DNA of 64,000 nucleotides from Chryseobacterium sp. (GTDB taxonomy: Bacteria > Bacteroidota > Bacteroidia > Flavobacteriales > Weeksellaceae). This document shows, one piece after another, positions 1 to 8,175 of the stretch. The notes under the pieces are model-generated. The model made no database searches, was not told the origin of the DNA, and saw only the letters and a program-made list of their open reading frames with translations. The stretch is from the NCBI GenBank assembly GCA_031277615.1, contig JAITMC010000035.1, positions 62,001 to 126,000 of the forward strand. Reading direction: 5' to 3'. The stretch's first letter is position 1. Each line of letters begins with the position of its first letter. Made by a program: the position numbers and the translations under genes.

Positions 1-1
1 A

Positions 2-1843
2 AACCTGACCAAATCTTACGGCATCAAAGTTTTGTTTGAAAACATCTCTTTCCACATCAATGAAGGAGACAAAATAGCCATTGTTGCCAAAAACGGAAGC
101 GGAAAATCCACCCTTCTTAAAATATTAATGGGGAAAGAAATTGCAGACAGCGGAACCGTAGTGATCAATAAAGACATTCAGGTGGTTCTGTTTGACCAGG
201 AAATCGACTATAATCCGGATCTTACCATTGATGAATTCATGATGACACTGGATTCTGAACCGATCATGGCTCTTAAAAATTACCATAAATCTTTACATTC
301 CACCGATACGGCCTTTATTGAAAAAGCATTGGCAGATATGGAAGTTCATAAAGCCTGGGATCTGGAAAACGAAATGAAGCAGATTCTTTCCCAGTTGAAG
401 ATTACAGATCTGGAGGCTAAAATGGGAACTTTATCCGGAGGGCAGATCAAACGTGTTGCCCTGGCCAAACTTTTAACGGAAACCAGAGCAGAGCACAGAC
501 ACACCCTGCTGATCATGGATGAGCCAACCAACCACCTTGATGTGGAAATGGTGGAATGGCTTGAAAATTATCTGAACAAAGCTAAAATCACACTACTGCT
601 TGTTACGCACGACCGTTATTTCCTGGACAGCGTTTGTGATATCATCTGGGAAATGGAAGATCAGAATCTTTATCTTCACAACGGCTCATATGCAGTATAT
701 CTGGAAAATAAAATGATCCGCGAGGACAATATGAATGCAACCATCGACAAAGCCAATAACCTTTACCGAAAGGAACTGGAATGGATGCGCAGACAGCCGA
801 AAGCCAGAACCACAAAATCAAAAAGCAGAATTGATGCATTTTATGATACGGAAAAAATAGCCAAAACCGATACCCGAAAGCAGGGCCTTGAACTGGATTT
901 TGAAATGAAGCGTCTGGGCAATAAAATCCTTGAACTTAAACATATTGATAAAAGTTTCGGTGATAAACTATTGCTGAAAGATTTCAGCTATCAGTTTCAG
1001 CGTGGAGAAAAAATTGGTATTGTAGGAAAAAACGGAGCAGGAAAATCAACTCTTTTAAATATCATCCAGGGATTTGAAAAAGCCGATAACGGAGAAATAG
1101 AAACCGGGGAAACCATTTCTTTCGGATATTTTTCCCAAAAAGGACTTGTGTATAAAGAAGATGAACGCGTTATTGATTTCATTAAGGAAATTGCTGAGTT
1201 CTATCCTCTGGCCAACGGAAAAAGTCTTTCGGCATCACAGTTCTTAAGGCTGTTTCTTTTTGACGACCAGACTCAGTACTCTCCTATTTCCAAACTGTCA
1301 GGAGGTGAAAAAAGAAGGTTACACCTGATGTACATTCTTTATCAGAATCCTAATTTCCTGATTTTTGATGAACCTACGAATGACCTTGATCTCCCTACCC
1401 TTACGGTATTGGAAAATTTCCTGCAGCAATTCCAGGGATCACTGATCATCGTCTCCCACGACCGTTATTTTATGGACAGAATTGTAGATCATGTTCTCGC
1501 ATTTGAAGGAAACGGAAAGATCAAAGATTTTGTGGGGAACTTCTCAGAATACCGGGAAGCCAAAAGCAGGGAAGACGCTTTGGAAAAGAATACTGCTCCA
1601 AAGCCAGAACCTGCTGCATCAGGTTCCAAGAAAAGAAAGCTTACTTTTAAGGAACAGAGAGAGCTGGAAACCATTGAAAAGGAAATGCCTGAACTGGAAG
1701 ATCAGCGCACTAAAATCCTCGATCAGCTTAACAATGAAACGGATTATGAAAAAGTGGCCCAACTTTCTGCCGAGCTGGAAACCGTTTCCGAAAAGCTGGG
1801 TGACCACGAAATGAGATGGCTGGAACTTCAGGAGATTCTGTAA
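2..1843 (+). CDS. ABC-F family ATPase, Uup-like (5' end cut by window edge)
   Basis: Two ABC ATPase domains lie in one chain with no membrane segments, which defines the ABC-F class (ribosome- or nucleic-acid-associated ATPases). The first has Walker A AKNGSGKST, signature LSGGQ and Walker B LLIMDEPTNHLD. The second has GKNGAGKST, LSGGEKRR and FLIFDEPTNDLD. The last ~75 residues are highly charged and predicted coiled coil, as in Uup, whose C-terminal coiled coil binds DNA. The frame is open from base 2 (reading NLTKSYGIKVLFEN), so the true ATG lies just left of the window; the first in-frame start-like codon inside, TTG at 32, is not the real start. Uup is the best guess within the ABC-F class; EttA or an antibiotic-resistance ABC-F is less likely because of the C-terminal extension. 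Confidence 0.9.
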   Translation, partial: NLTKSYGIKVLFENISFHINEGDKIAIVAKNGSGKSTLLKILMGKEIADSGTVVINKDIQVVLFDQEIDYNPDLTIDEFMMTLDSEPIMALKNYHKSLHSTDTAFIEKALADMEVHKAWDLENEMKQILSQLKITDLEAKMGTLSGGQIKRVALAKLLTETRAEHRHTLLIMDEPTNHLDVEMVEWLENYLNKAKITLLLVTHDRYFLDSVCDIIWEMEDQNLYLHNGSYAVYLENKMIREDNMNATIDKANNLYRKELEWMRRQPKARTTKSKSRIDAFYDTEKIAKTDTRKQGLELDFEMKRLGNKILELKHIDKSFGDKLLLKDFSYQFQRGEKIGIVGKNGAGKSTLLNIIQGFEKADNGEIETGETISFGYFSQKGLVYKEDERVIDFIKEIAEFYPLANGKSLSASQFLRLFLFDDQTQYSPISKLSGGEKRRLHLMYILYQNPNFLIFDEPTNDLDLPTLTVLENFLQQFQGSLIIVSHDRYFMDRIVDHVLAFEGNGKIKDFVGNFSEYREAKSREDALEKNTAPKPEPAASGSKKRKLTFKEQRELETIEKEMPELEDQRTKILDQLNNETDYEKVAQLSAELETVSEKLGDHEMRWLELQEIL

Positions 1844-1848
1844 AATAA

Positions 1849-1896
1849 AATAAGCTACGAATGATTACTCCTTACTTTTATCATTCGTAGCTTATT
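1849..1896. terminator. Bidirectional stem-loop terminator
   Basis: Perfect 17-bp inverted repeat (1849-1865 and 1880-1896, loop 14 nt) lies between the convergent ABC-F and oxidoreductase genes. A-rich and T-rich flanks let it serve both strands. Confidence 0.8.
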
Positions 1897-1914
1897 ATTT
1901 TATGTATTGATATC

Positions 1915-2970
1915 TTATAGCTCTACAACCTTACCTTCTTCTGCACTTTTCAGAGCAGCATCAATGATCTTCATATTCTGTACCACTTCACTTCCCGGTG
2001 ATGGCAATGGATAGCCAAATACAATATGCTCGTAAATCTGCTGGTAATAGTCCATATAATTTCCGGGTTCGCTTAAAGTAAAGGTTCTTTCAGTTTCATT
2101 ATTTTCATTCAGAACATTCAGAATACCATCCTGTTCTTTTAAAGGGACCGTCCATTCTTCCCCAAATACAGGAACAGCCCCTGCAACCAGTTCATTTTCC
2201 TGTTGATCGGTTCTCTCCTGAAGAAAGCTTCCTTTTTCACCATGAACAGCATAGGCATAATGGGCTTCTTTGGTAAAAACCGATGATTTCAGTCTTAGTC
2301 TAAGTTCATTTTTATAGAATAGAAGAATTTCAAAATAATCGTTGGCAAATGCTGTCCCCTTCATAGAAAACACATCTGCAAAAAGTTTTTCCGGGTATCC
2401 GAAATACTGTACCGCCTGATCTACAAGATGAGCCCCAAGATCATGCAGCGAGCCCGAACCCGTCTGCTGAGGATTTTCTTTGTGCTGCTTCCCGCTGGGA
2501 GTTGTTCGGAATCGGTCAAAACGGATCTCGGCTTCTTTAATAGTTCCTAGTTTTCCACTGTTGATTATATTTTTTACCTGTAGAAAATCACGGTCAAACC
2601 TTCTGTTCTGATACACGCTTAAAAATAATCCTTTTTCATCAGCCAGCCTCACCAGCTCTTCTGCTTCTTCTACATTTACCGTGAACGGCTTTTCAACAAT
2701 AATATTTTTTCCGGCTTCCAATGCCATTTTTGCATATTCATAATGCGTCTGAACCGGCGTATTGATAATCACCAGTTCTATTTCTGCATTTTGAAGCATT
2801 TCTTCCACAGAACGGTAAATGACGGCCAGCGGATATTTTTCTTTAGAATCTTCTTTACTCCGCTCAACAATTCCTGAGATAAAAAATCCGGGATGTTCTT
2901 TCAAAAAGGGAGCATGAAATACTTTTCCACTCATTCCGAAGGCGCAAAGCCCTGCTTTTACCAATTGCAT
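1915..2970 (-). CDS. Gfo/Idh/MocA family NAD(P)-dependent oxidoreductase
   Basis: The product is a cytoplasmic sugar-type dehydrogenase of about 351 residues. The N-terminus has a Rossmann fold (VKAGLCAFGMSGKVFHAPFL). The family EKP motif is present (NIIVEKPFTVNVEEAEELV), followed by a substrate domain with DLGAHLVDQAVQYFG, where the His is the usual catalytic position. I chose the ATG at 2970, giving MQLVKAGL. The frame stays open to 3036, but the extra 22 residues do not look like a Rossmann N-terminus. It is a single gene convergent with the ABC-F gene. The family is certain; the substrate cannot be told. The HAPFL motif resembles the YdgJ/YhhX group of oxidoreductases. Confidence 0.88.
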   Translation of the reverse strand: MQLVKAGLCAFGMSGKVFHAPFLKEHPGFFISGIVERSKEDSKEKYPLAVIYRSVEEMLQNAEIELVIINTPVQTHYEYAKMALEAGKNIIVEKPFTVNVEEAEELVRLADEKGLFLSVYQNRRFDRDFLQVKNIINSGKLGTIKEAEIRFDRFRTTPSGKQHKENPQQTGSGSLHDLGAHLVDQAVQYFGYPEKLFADVFSMKGTAFANDYFEILLFYKNELRLRLKSSVFTKEAHYAYAVHGEKGSFLQERTDQQENELVAGAVPVFGEEWTVPLKEQDGILNVLNENNETERTFTLSEPGNYMDYYQQIYEHIVFGYPLPSPGSEVVQNMKIIDAALKSAEEGKVVEL

Positions 2971-3167
2971 ATCTGTAATTTTCCAACAAATATATTCATA
3001 AAAGAGCCTTCCAGAATAATAAATGGAAGAAATCAATGGTTATTACCTTCTTAAAAAGGCCCTGAGTTTTAAATTTTACAATTTGAGCTAAATAATTTCA
3101 TCAATCAAAGTGGAAGTTGCATTTTTGCAGTTTCCGTTTTTTGAATTTTAAAAACAAACAATACGAT

Positions 3168-3683
3168 ATGGATAAGATCAAAGACACAAGAAGTTTCATG
3201 AGGGTCACTCACCGGTATCTGGGATATTTTCTGGCAGGAATCATGGCGGTTTATGCGGTAAGCGGTGTGCTGCTCGTTTACAGGGATACGGATTTTCTGA
3301 AGAAAGAGAAAAAATATGACAAAACCGTAGCGGCTCATCTTACGGAAAAGGAGCTGGGTAAAGAGCTGAAAATAAAAGGTCTTGAAGCAGAGAAAACAGA
3401 AGGCGGTATCATGTATTTCAAACAGGGAACGTATGACCTGGCTACCGGAAAGGCAAAATATGCTAAAATGGAACTTCCTTTCGTACTGGATAAGATGGTA
3501 AAACTTCATAAATCACAATCTAAGGAACCTCTGTCTCCCTTGAATACGTTCTTTGGAATCTCTTTATTTTTCTTTGTGATTTCCAGTTTCTGGATGTTTA
3601 ATCCTAAAAGCAAAGCGTTCAAAAGGGGAATTAAATTTACCATTGCAGGACTGGTTTTATCGATCATTCTGTTATATATATAA
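3168..3683 (+). CDS. PepSY-associated transmembrane protein
   Basis: The 171-residue membrane protein begins MDKIKDTRSF (ATG 3168; the frame is open further upstream but without a convincing start). An N-terminal helix segment MRVTHRYLGYF is followed by a hydrophobic stretch, LAGIMAVYAVSGVLLVY, the typical first helix of PepSY-TM proteins. Next comes a ~70-residue polar domain, a KLHKSQ segment, then two more hydrophobic helices at the C-terminus (~117-137 and ~151-170). PepSY-TM proteins are often tied to ferric-reductase or siderophore functions, but this copy is shorter than the ~380-residue classic members and no such neighbours are present. The role is therefore unknown. Confidence 0.65.
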   Translation: MDKIKDTRSFMRVTHRYLGYFLAGIMAVYAVSGVLLVYRDTDFLKKEKKYDKTVAAHLTEKELGKELKIKGLEAEKTEGGIMYFKQGTYDLATGKAKYAKMELPFVLDKMVKLHKSQSKEPLSPLNTFFGISLFFFVISSFWMFNPKSKAFKRGIKFTIAGLVLSIILLYI

Positions 3684-3843
3684 ATTATGAAATCATCAAA
3701 AATTTAACTAAATAATTCCTATTTTCATTCTGTGAAAATTAACACTTATTCTGAGTTTTTATCTAAAATTAAGAATCTTGGCACATTTCTTGTTTTTTCT
3801 CTAACCTACAAATGATAACATTTAATTATTAAAATAATAAATT

Positions 3844-4434
3844 ATGAAAAAACTAATTTTTGCAGGATTAATAGCAGTAACGGGGTTAACAGCAACTGCT
3901 AATGCTCAGATTCAGAAAGGTAATTGGATGGTAGGTGGTAACCTTGCAGGTGCCAACTTCGGTTTAAATAAAGGTGGCGGTTACGATTTCGCAATTCAGC
4001 CTAAAGGAGCCTATTTCATTGAGGACAATGTAGCGATCGGGGGTTATGTGGATTTAGGTTTTAAAGGAGTAAAAGACGGACCGACAACTTTCATATATAA
4101 CGTTGGAGCATTAGGACGTTACTATCTTTCTCCGGGAGAAAAAGGAGTAGATAACTTACTTCACCACGGAAGATGGTTCCTTGAAGGAAACGTTGGGGTT
4201 GGAGGTACATCTATCTCTAAAGGAGGTTCTTCTTCCAACGGTCTTAACTTCGGTGTAGGACCTGGTTATTCTTACTTCATCACTCCGAACATCGGTTTGG
4301 AAGGTTTAGTTAAATATGATGCTAACGCAGGATTCGGAAACGGAGGTTACACCAATAAAATCACTTTCGGTCTAGGATTCCAGATTTATCTTCCTACCTC
4401 TAAAGGAAAACAGATCATTAATGATGTAAAATAA
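3844..4434 (+). CDS. Outer-membrane beta-barrel protein
   Basis: The 196-residue secreted protein has a clear signal peptide ending TATANAQ, then Gly- and aromatic-rich alternating strands (GNWMVGGNLAGANFG, YFIEDNVAIGGYVDLGF, GPGYSYFITPNIGLEGLVKY). It ends in strand-like ITFGLGFQIYL, the pattern of small 8-strand barrels of the OmpW/opacity type. Codon use (many GGT/GGA, few rare codons) and a strong terminator directly after it suggest high expression. It stands alone: the upstream gene is 160 nt away and the downstream gene is convergent. Its exact function cannot be inferred. Confidence 0.75.
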   Translation: MKKLIFAGLIAVTGLTATANAQIQKGNWMVGGNLAGANFGLNKGGGYDFAIQPKGAYFIEDNVAIGGYVDLGFKGVKDGPTTFIYNVGALGRYYLSPGEKGVDNLLHHGRWFLEGNVGVGGTSISKGGSSSNGLNFGVGPGYSYFITPNIGLEGLVKYDANAGFGNGGYTNKITFGLGFQIYLPTSKGKQIINDVK

Positions 4435-4455
4435 TTACATTAACGATACAATATG

Positions 4456-4489
4456 AAAGCGCCCCGGAAAATTTTCCCGGGGCGCTTTT
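4456..4489. terminator. Rho-independent terminator
   Basis: GC-rich 12-bp stem AAAGCGCCCCGG / CCGGGGCGCTTT with a 9-nt loop, followed by T residues. It sits 21 nt after the barrel gene and before the convergent peroxiredoxin stop, so it can serve both. Confidence 0.9.
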
Positions 4490-4527
4490 CGTACAAATTA
4501 AAACTAAACTATAAAAAATCAAATAAA

Positions 4528-5163
4528 TCATGTATTCGGTTGAGGCGTATATCTCAGATACGGCTTTATTTCTGTCACTCCTTTCGGAAATATTCTCCGT
4601 GCCTCTTCCGTAGAGACTGAAGGTGGTACAATGACATCATCACCGTTTTTCCAGTTCACCGGGGTGGCAATTTTATGGGAATCCACCAGCTGCAGGGAAT
4701 CCAGCACTCTGATAATTTCGGTAAAGTTCCGGCCTGTAGAAGCAGGATAAGTGATGATCAGCCGTACTTTTTTCTCAGGATCAATGATCAGCAAAGAACG
4801 TACGGTAGCCGTTGCGGATGCATTAGGATGAATAAAATCATAGAGTTCGGAAATTTTCCTGTCTTTATCGGCAATAATCGGGAACTGAACTTCTGTATTC
4901 TGGGTTTCATTGATATCCCGGATCCAGTTCTGATGATCTTCCACTCCATCCACACTTAATGCAATTACTTTTGTATTTCGCTGATCAAATTCAGATTTCA
5001 GTTTTGAGGTATATCCCAACTCTGTAGTGCATACGGGTGTATAATCTGCCGGATGTGAAAACAGAATTCCCCAGGAATTTCCTAAGAATTCATGAAAGCT
5101 GATATCTCCTGATGAGGTCTCTGCCTGAAAATCCGGAGCTGTATCTCCTAATCTGATGGCCAT
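4528..5163 (-). CDS. Peroxiredoxin, Prx6 (1-Cys) type
   Basis: The 211-residue thiol peroxidase reduces hydrogen peroxide and organic hydroperoxides in the cytoplasm. The peroxidatic motif HPADYTPVCTTE places the active Cys at residue 45, with Thr42 and a later conserved Arg (TVRSLLIIDPEKKVR). The long C-terminal extension (PVNWKNGDDVIVPPSV, then PKGVTEIKPYLRYTP) is diagnostic of the Prx6 branch. It begins at the ATG at 5163. A strong Bacteroidota promoter lies at 5186-5215 with a 7-bp dyad overlapping its -7 box (listed separately), which suggests repressor control. The gene converges on the barrel gene. Confidence 0.92.
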   Translation of the reverse strand: MAIRLGDTAPDFQAETSSGDISFHEFLGNSWGILFSHPADYTPVCTTELGYTSKLKSEFDQRNTKVIALSVDGVEDHQNWIRDINETQNTEVQFPIIADKDRKISELYDFIHPNASATATVRSLLIIDPEKKVRLIITYPASTGRNFTEIIRVLDSLQLVDSHKIATPVNWKNGDDVIVPPSVSTEEARRIFPKGVTEIKPYLRYTPQPNT

Positions 5164-5185
5164 ATTATTTTGTTTTATTAGTCTA

Positions 5186-5215
5186 CAAATTTAGTAGACT
5201 TTTTGAGACTGGCAA
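5186..5215 (-). promoter_or_regulatory. Bacteroidota-type promoter of the Prx6 gene with overlapping dyad
   Basis: On the minus strand TTG, 19 nt, TAAATTTG matches the consensus for the primary sigma factor of Bacteroidota (TTG-N19/20-TAnnTTTG). The -7 box is centred in a dyad AGTCTAC-N7-GTAGACT (5180-5200 on the plus strand), so a bound dimer would block the promoter. Confidence 0.75.
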
Positions 5216-5258
5216 AATTTTTGCTGAAAATTTATATATTTATTAAAAATTTTCATTC

Positions 5259-6143
5259 ATGGAGAAAACAGGGCTCAGTTATGTAGATATGGTTTACAGG
5301 GTATTGGAAAACTGGTATATAACATTTGCCGAACTCACCCCGAAACTGATTGTAGGGATTTTAGTATTTACATTTTTTCTTATTACCAGTAAATATTTAA
5401 GCCAGATTGCCGTAAAATTATTTCATAAGTTTTTCCCTAAAAGCAAAAAAGAGAGCTCACTGGTGACCCTTATCGGGTTTTTCAGGTTTCTGATTATGCT
5501 GATGGGAACTTTTATTTCGCTGGAAATTATGGGTTTCAGCGGTTTTCTATGGAAGTTTATCGGTAGTTTGGGGGTAGCCGGGGTTATTGCCGGGGTGGCG
5601 TTGAAAGACCTTGTTTCAAGTATTTTCTCCGGAGCACTTATTGGTATCGATAAGGCTTTTAAAGTGGGTGATTATATCACGATCGGAGCTCATTCCGGGA
5701 CGGTACAGGAAATTGGTTTTTTAACGACAAAGATCCTTACGGATGATGGAAAGAAGGCTTATATTCCCAATCAGGTGGTTTTTAATGCGCCATTTTACAA
5801 TATTACCGCCTCACCTCAGCGCAGGATTATCTTAAATTTTGAAATTCCTGCCGATGAAGATATCAGTAAAGCACAGAAAGGAATTCTTGATGTGGTTAAA
5901 AATCTTGACAATGTGGATAAACTGGATACGGCCGAAGTGATCTTTACAGATCTCAAGCAGGGATCATTCAACCTTCAGGTTAAATTCTGGATCAAGATAG
6001 GCGCTAACCTGGCTCAGGTAAAAAGTAAGGCTTATCTGAATATTAAAGAACGTTTTGATGTGGATAAAATACAGCTGGTAACACCTACAAGCATCAGCAT
6101 TACGAACGGAGAAGGCAATTTATCTGAAAATCATGATAAATAA
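5259..6143 (+). CDS. Small-conductance mechanosensitive channel (MscS family)
   Basis: The 294-residue inner-membrane channel releases solutes under osmotic downshock. Three hydrophobic helices lie at ~26-46, ~66-90 and ~95-117. The third is the pore helix, Gly/Ala-rich (GVAGVIAGVALKDLVSSIFSG), and runs into the beta-domain signature FKVGDYITIGAHSGTVQEIGF and YIPNQVVFNAPFYNIT. A cytoplasmic alpha/beta domain follows. Length and order match the basic MscS architecture. It is divergent from the Prx6 gene, with a 95-nt shared intergenic region. Confidence 0.92.
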   Translation: MEKTGLSYVDMVYRVLENWYITFAELTPKLIVGILVFTFFLITSKYLSQIAVKLFHKFFPKSKKESSLVTLIGFFRFLIMLMGTFISLEIMGFSGFLWKFIGSLGVAGVIAGVALKDLVSSIFSGALIGIDKAFKVGDYITIGAHSGTVQEIGFLTTKILTDDGKKAYIPNQVVFNAPFYNITASPQRRIILNFEIPADEDISKAQKGILDVVKNLDNVDKLDTAEVIFTDLKQGSFNLQVKFWIKIGANLAQVKSKAYLNIKERFDVDKIQLVTPTSISITNGEGNLSENHDK

Positions 6144-6291
6144 TTTTCAATAGCTCTATATTTACCGCACTGTCATTCTGAAGAATGAAGAGTCTCATTT
6201 TATTTTTTCATTCAAAAGGGTATAAAAATCCAGTGGATAGTTATTTCCCACAGATTCCACTAATTATACAGAAGTTTCACGGTACCGGCAG

Positions 6292-6777
6292 CTATTTTTT
6301 ATTATGTTTTTTAGAAACGATAGTGCTATCCTTTTCAGGAACCTTAGCAACAGAATCATTCTCTACAATAACAGCTTTTCCTATCGTAACACCATCACCC
6401 AAACTGTCTTCATTTAACGCTACAGCCACCTCACCTGTTCTCAGAGGTCTATCTTTTGAACATCCGGTTAGAAAAAGGATTAGAGAAAGTACAGCAAGTG
6501 TGACTTTAGTATTTTGAAAAATATTGGGAATCAATCTGAAGAATTGCTTTTTTACTTTTTGTGATTTTTCATCTTCAATATTTAGCTGATGATTATAAAA
6601 TGTTCCACAAACTTTTTCGTTTTCTTTTTCTGTAAGAATTTGTAGAATTTCTTCAGGTTGTTTTTGAGTAAAATCAATAACACATTTATTACAGACAGAA
6701 CAGAATCTGCCTTTTTCCTCTGGTGACATAGATTCCCAGTTTTCGGAACAGGGTTCCGGAATGTATATGTTTTTCAT
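6292..6777 (-). CDS. Small protein with Cys-rich N-terminal motif and lipobox-like segment
   Basis: The 161-residue product begins with a compact Cys motif, PCSENWESMSPEEKGRFC then SVCNKCVIDFT (Cys 9, 26, 29 and 32). I know this motif as an N-terminal module of many uncharacterised Bacteroidota proteins; it could bind zinc or an iron-sulfur cluster. A hydrophobic helix at ~91-107 ends LFLTGCSKD, which resembles a lipobox but is far from the N-terminus, so a single membrane anchor is more likely than a lipoprotein. The C-terminal ~55 residues are charged and low complexity. The protein would place the Cys module in the cytoplasm and the tail outside. Function unknown. Confidence 0.6.
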   Translation of the reverse strand: MKNIYIPEPCSENWESMSPEEKGRFCSVCNKCVIDFTQKQPEEILQILTEKENEKVCGTFYNHQLNIEDEKSQKVKKQFFRLIPNIFQNTKVTLAVLSLILFLTGCSKDRPLRTGEVAVALNEDSLGDGVTIGKAVIVENDSVAKVPEKDSTIVSKKHNKK

Positions 6778-6800
6778 GGATACTGTTTCTTATACGCATT

Positions 6801-6832
6801 AAAAAACCGTTCCAAAAATGAAACGGTTTTTA
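6801..6832 (-). terminator. Terminator of sucC
   Basis: Stem AAAAACCGTT / AACGGTTTTT with a short loop. It lies 22 nt beyond the sucC stop and reads into T residues on the minus strand. Confidence 0.8.
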
Positions 6833-6854
6833 TATTATTCTAAAAATTTCAGTC

Positions 6855-8045
6855 TTATGCTAAAACTTCTTTTACTTTATTTGCAGCTTCTTCTAAAGTA
6901 ATTGCAGAGTGTACCGGAAGACCAGACTCGTCAATTAATTTTTTAGCTTCTACAGCGTTAGTTCCCTGTAATCTTACGATCAGTGGAACCGGAAGGCTAC
7001 CCATTGCTTTGTAAGCATCTACAACACCCTGAGCTACTCTGTCACATCTTACGATACCTCCGAAGATGTTAATTAAGATTGCTTTTACGTTCGGATCTCT
7101 TAAGATGATTCCGAAAGCAGTCTGTACTCTCTGAGCATCAGCAGTACCTCCTACATCAAGGAAGTTAGCTGGGTTACCGCCAGATAATTTGATGATATCC
7201 ATCGTTGCCATGGCAAGACCGGCACCGTTTACCATACAAGCAACGTTACCATCCAGTTTTACGAAGTTAAGACCCGCTTCACCGGCTTCTACATCCATTG
7301 GATCTTCTTCTCTTGTATCTCTTAGTTCAGCTAAGTCTTTGTGACGGAATAATGAATTGTCATCTAAAGTTACTTTAGCATCTACAGCGATAATTTTGTT
7401 ATCAGAAGTTTTCAAAACCGGGTTGATCTCGAAAAGAGAGGCATCAATACCTGTATAAGCATTGTAAAGAGAACCGATGAATTTTACGAATTCTTTGAAA
7501 GCATTTCCTTCAAGACCTAAGTTGAAAGCAATTTTTCTAGCCTGGAATCCCTGAAGGCCTAAAGCAGGATCAATGATTTCTTTGTGGATTAAGTGAGGCG
7601 TTACTTCAGCAACGTGCTCGATATCCATCCCACCTTCGGTAGAATATACGATTGTATTTTTACCTTCAGCTCTGTCTAAAAGAATAGAAACATAAAACTC
7701 TTTCGTTTCTGTTTCCCCTGGATAATATACATCCTCTGCAACCAAAACAGAATTTACTTTTTTACCCTCAGCAGAAGTTTGTGGAGTTACCAACTGCATT
7801 CCGATGATGTTCTGAGCGTTTTCTTTAAGTTTATCCATGTTTGGAGAGAACTTTACACCACCACCTTTACCACGACCCCCTGCGTGGATCTGAGCTTTTA
7901 CTACCCAGCCCTGAGCGCCGGTTTCAGCAGTTAGTTTTTCAGCAGCAGCTACAGCTTCGTCTACGTTGTTTGCAACGAAACCACGTTGGATAGCTACTCC
8001 ATACTTTGATAAAATCTCTTTTGATTGATACTCGTGAAGATTCAT
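6855..8045 (-). CDS. sucC: Succinyl-CoA ligase (ADP-forming) subunit beta
   Basis: The 396-residue beta subunit of the TCA-cycle enzyme that makes ATP from succinyl-CoA; it pairs with SucD, which is not in this window. The N-terminus MNLHEYQSKEIL is diagnostic. The ATP-grasp domain carries HAGGRGKGGG (residues ~54-63), and FEINPVLKT and VNIFGGI-type segments (INIFGGIVRCDRVA) form the CoA-ligase domain. Codon use is highly biased, as expected of an abundant enzyme. It has its own promoter (8084-8113) and terminator, so it is a single-gene unit. In many bacteria sucC and sucD are adjacent; here they are apart. Confidence 0.97.
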   Translation of the reverse strand: MNLHEYQSKEILSKYGVAIQRGFVANNVDEAVAAAEKLTAETGAQGWVVKAQIHAGGRGKGGGVKFSPNMDKLKENAQNIIGMQLVTPQTSAEGKKVNSVLVAEDVYYPGETETKEFYVSILLDRAEGKNTIVYSTEGGMDIEHVAEVTPHLIHKEIIDPALGLQGFQARKIAFNLGLEGNAFKEFVKFIGSLYNAYTGIDASLFEINPVLKTSDNKIIAVDAKVTLDDNSLFRHKDLAELRDTREEDPMDVEAGEAGLNFVKLDGNVACMVNGAGLAMATMDIIKLSGGNPANFLDVGGTADAQRVQTAFGIILRDPNVKAILINIFGGIVRCDRVAQGVVDAYKAMGSLPVPLIVRLQGTNAVEAKKLIDESGLPVHSAITLEEAANKVKEVLA

Positions 8046-8083
8046 ATTATTTTTATTATTTTATTTTAATATTTAAAGGTTGA

Positions 8084-8113
8084 CAAATTTACTAAAAAGA
8101 GACGGAAGTTCAA
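8084..8113 (-). promoter_or_regulatory. Promoter of sucC
   Basis: Minus strand: TTG, 19 nt, TAAATTTG, a full match to the Bacteroidota consensus, 38 nt before the sucC ATG. Confidence 0.8.
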
Positions 8114-8175
8114 GATTCTTCATTCAAAAATTAAAGTACCTCCGACTTGATTTTTAGCATATCTGCTAAAAAAGA

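Noticed and set aside
3105-3509. Minus-strand frame opposite the PepSY-type gene
   Set aside because: The plus-strand frame has helices and a family pattern; the minus frame is Phe- and Ser-rich noise.
5912-6067. Two DnaA-box 9-mers in the mscS gene
   Set aside because: They are codons for Val-Asp-Lys (GTG GAT AAA) and lack the extended context of the intergenic copies.
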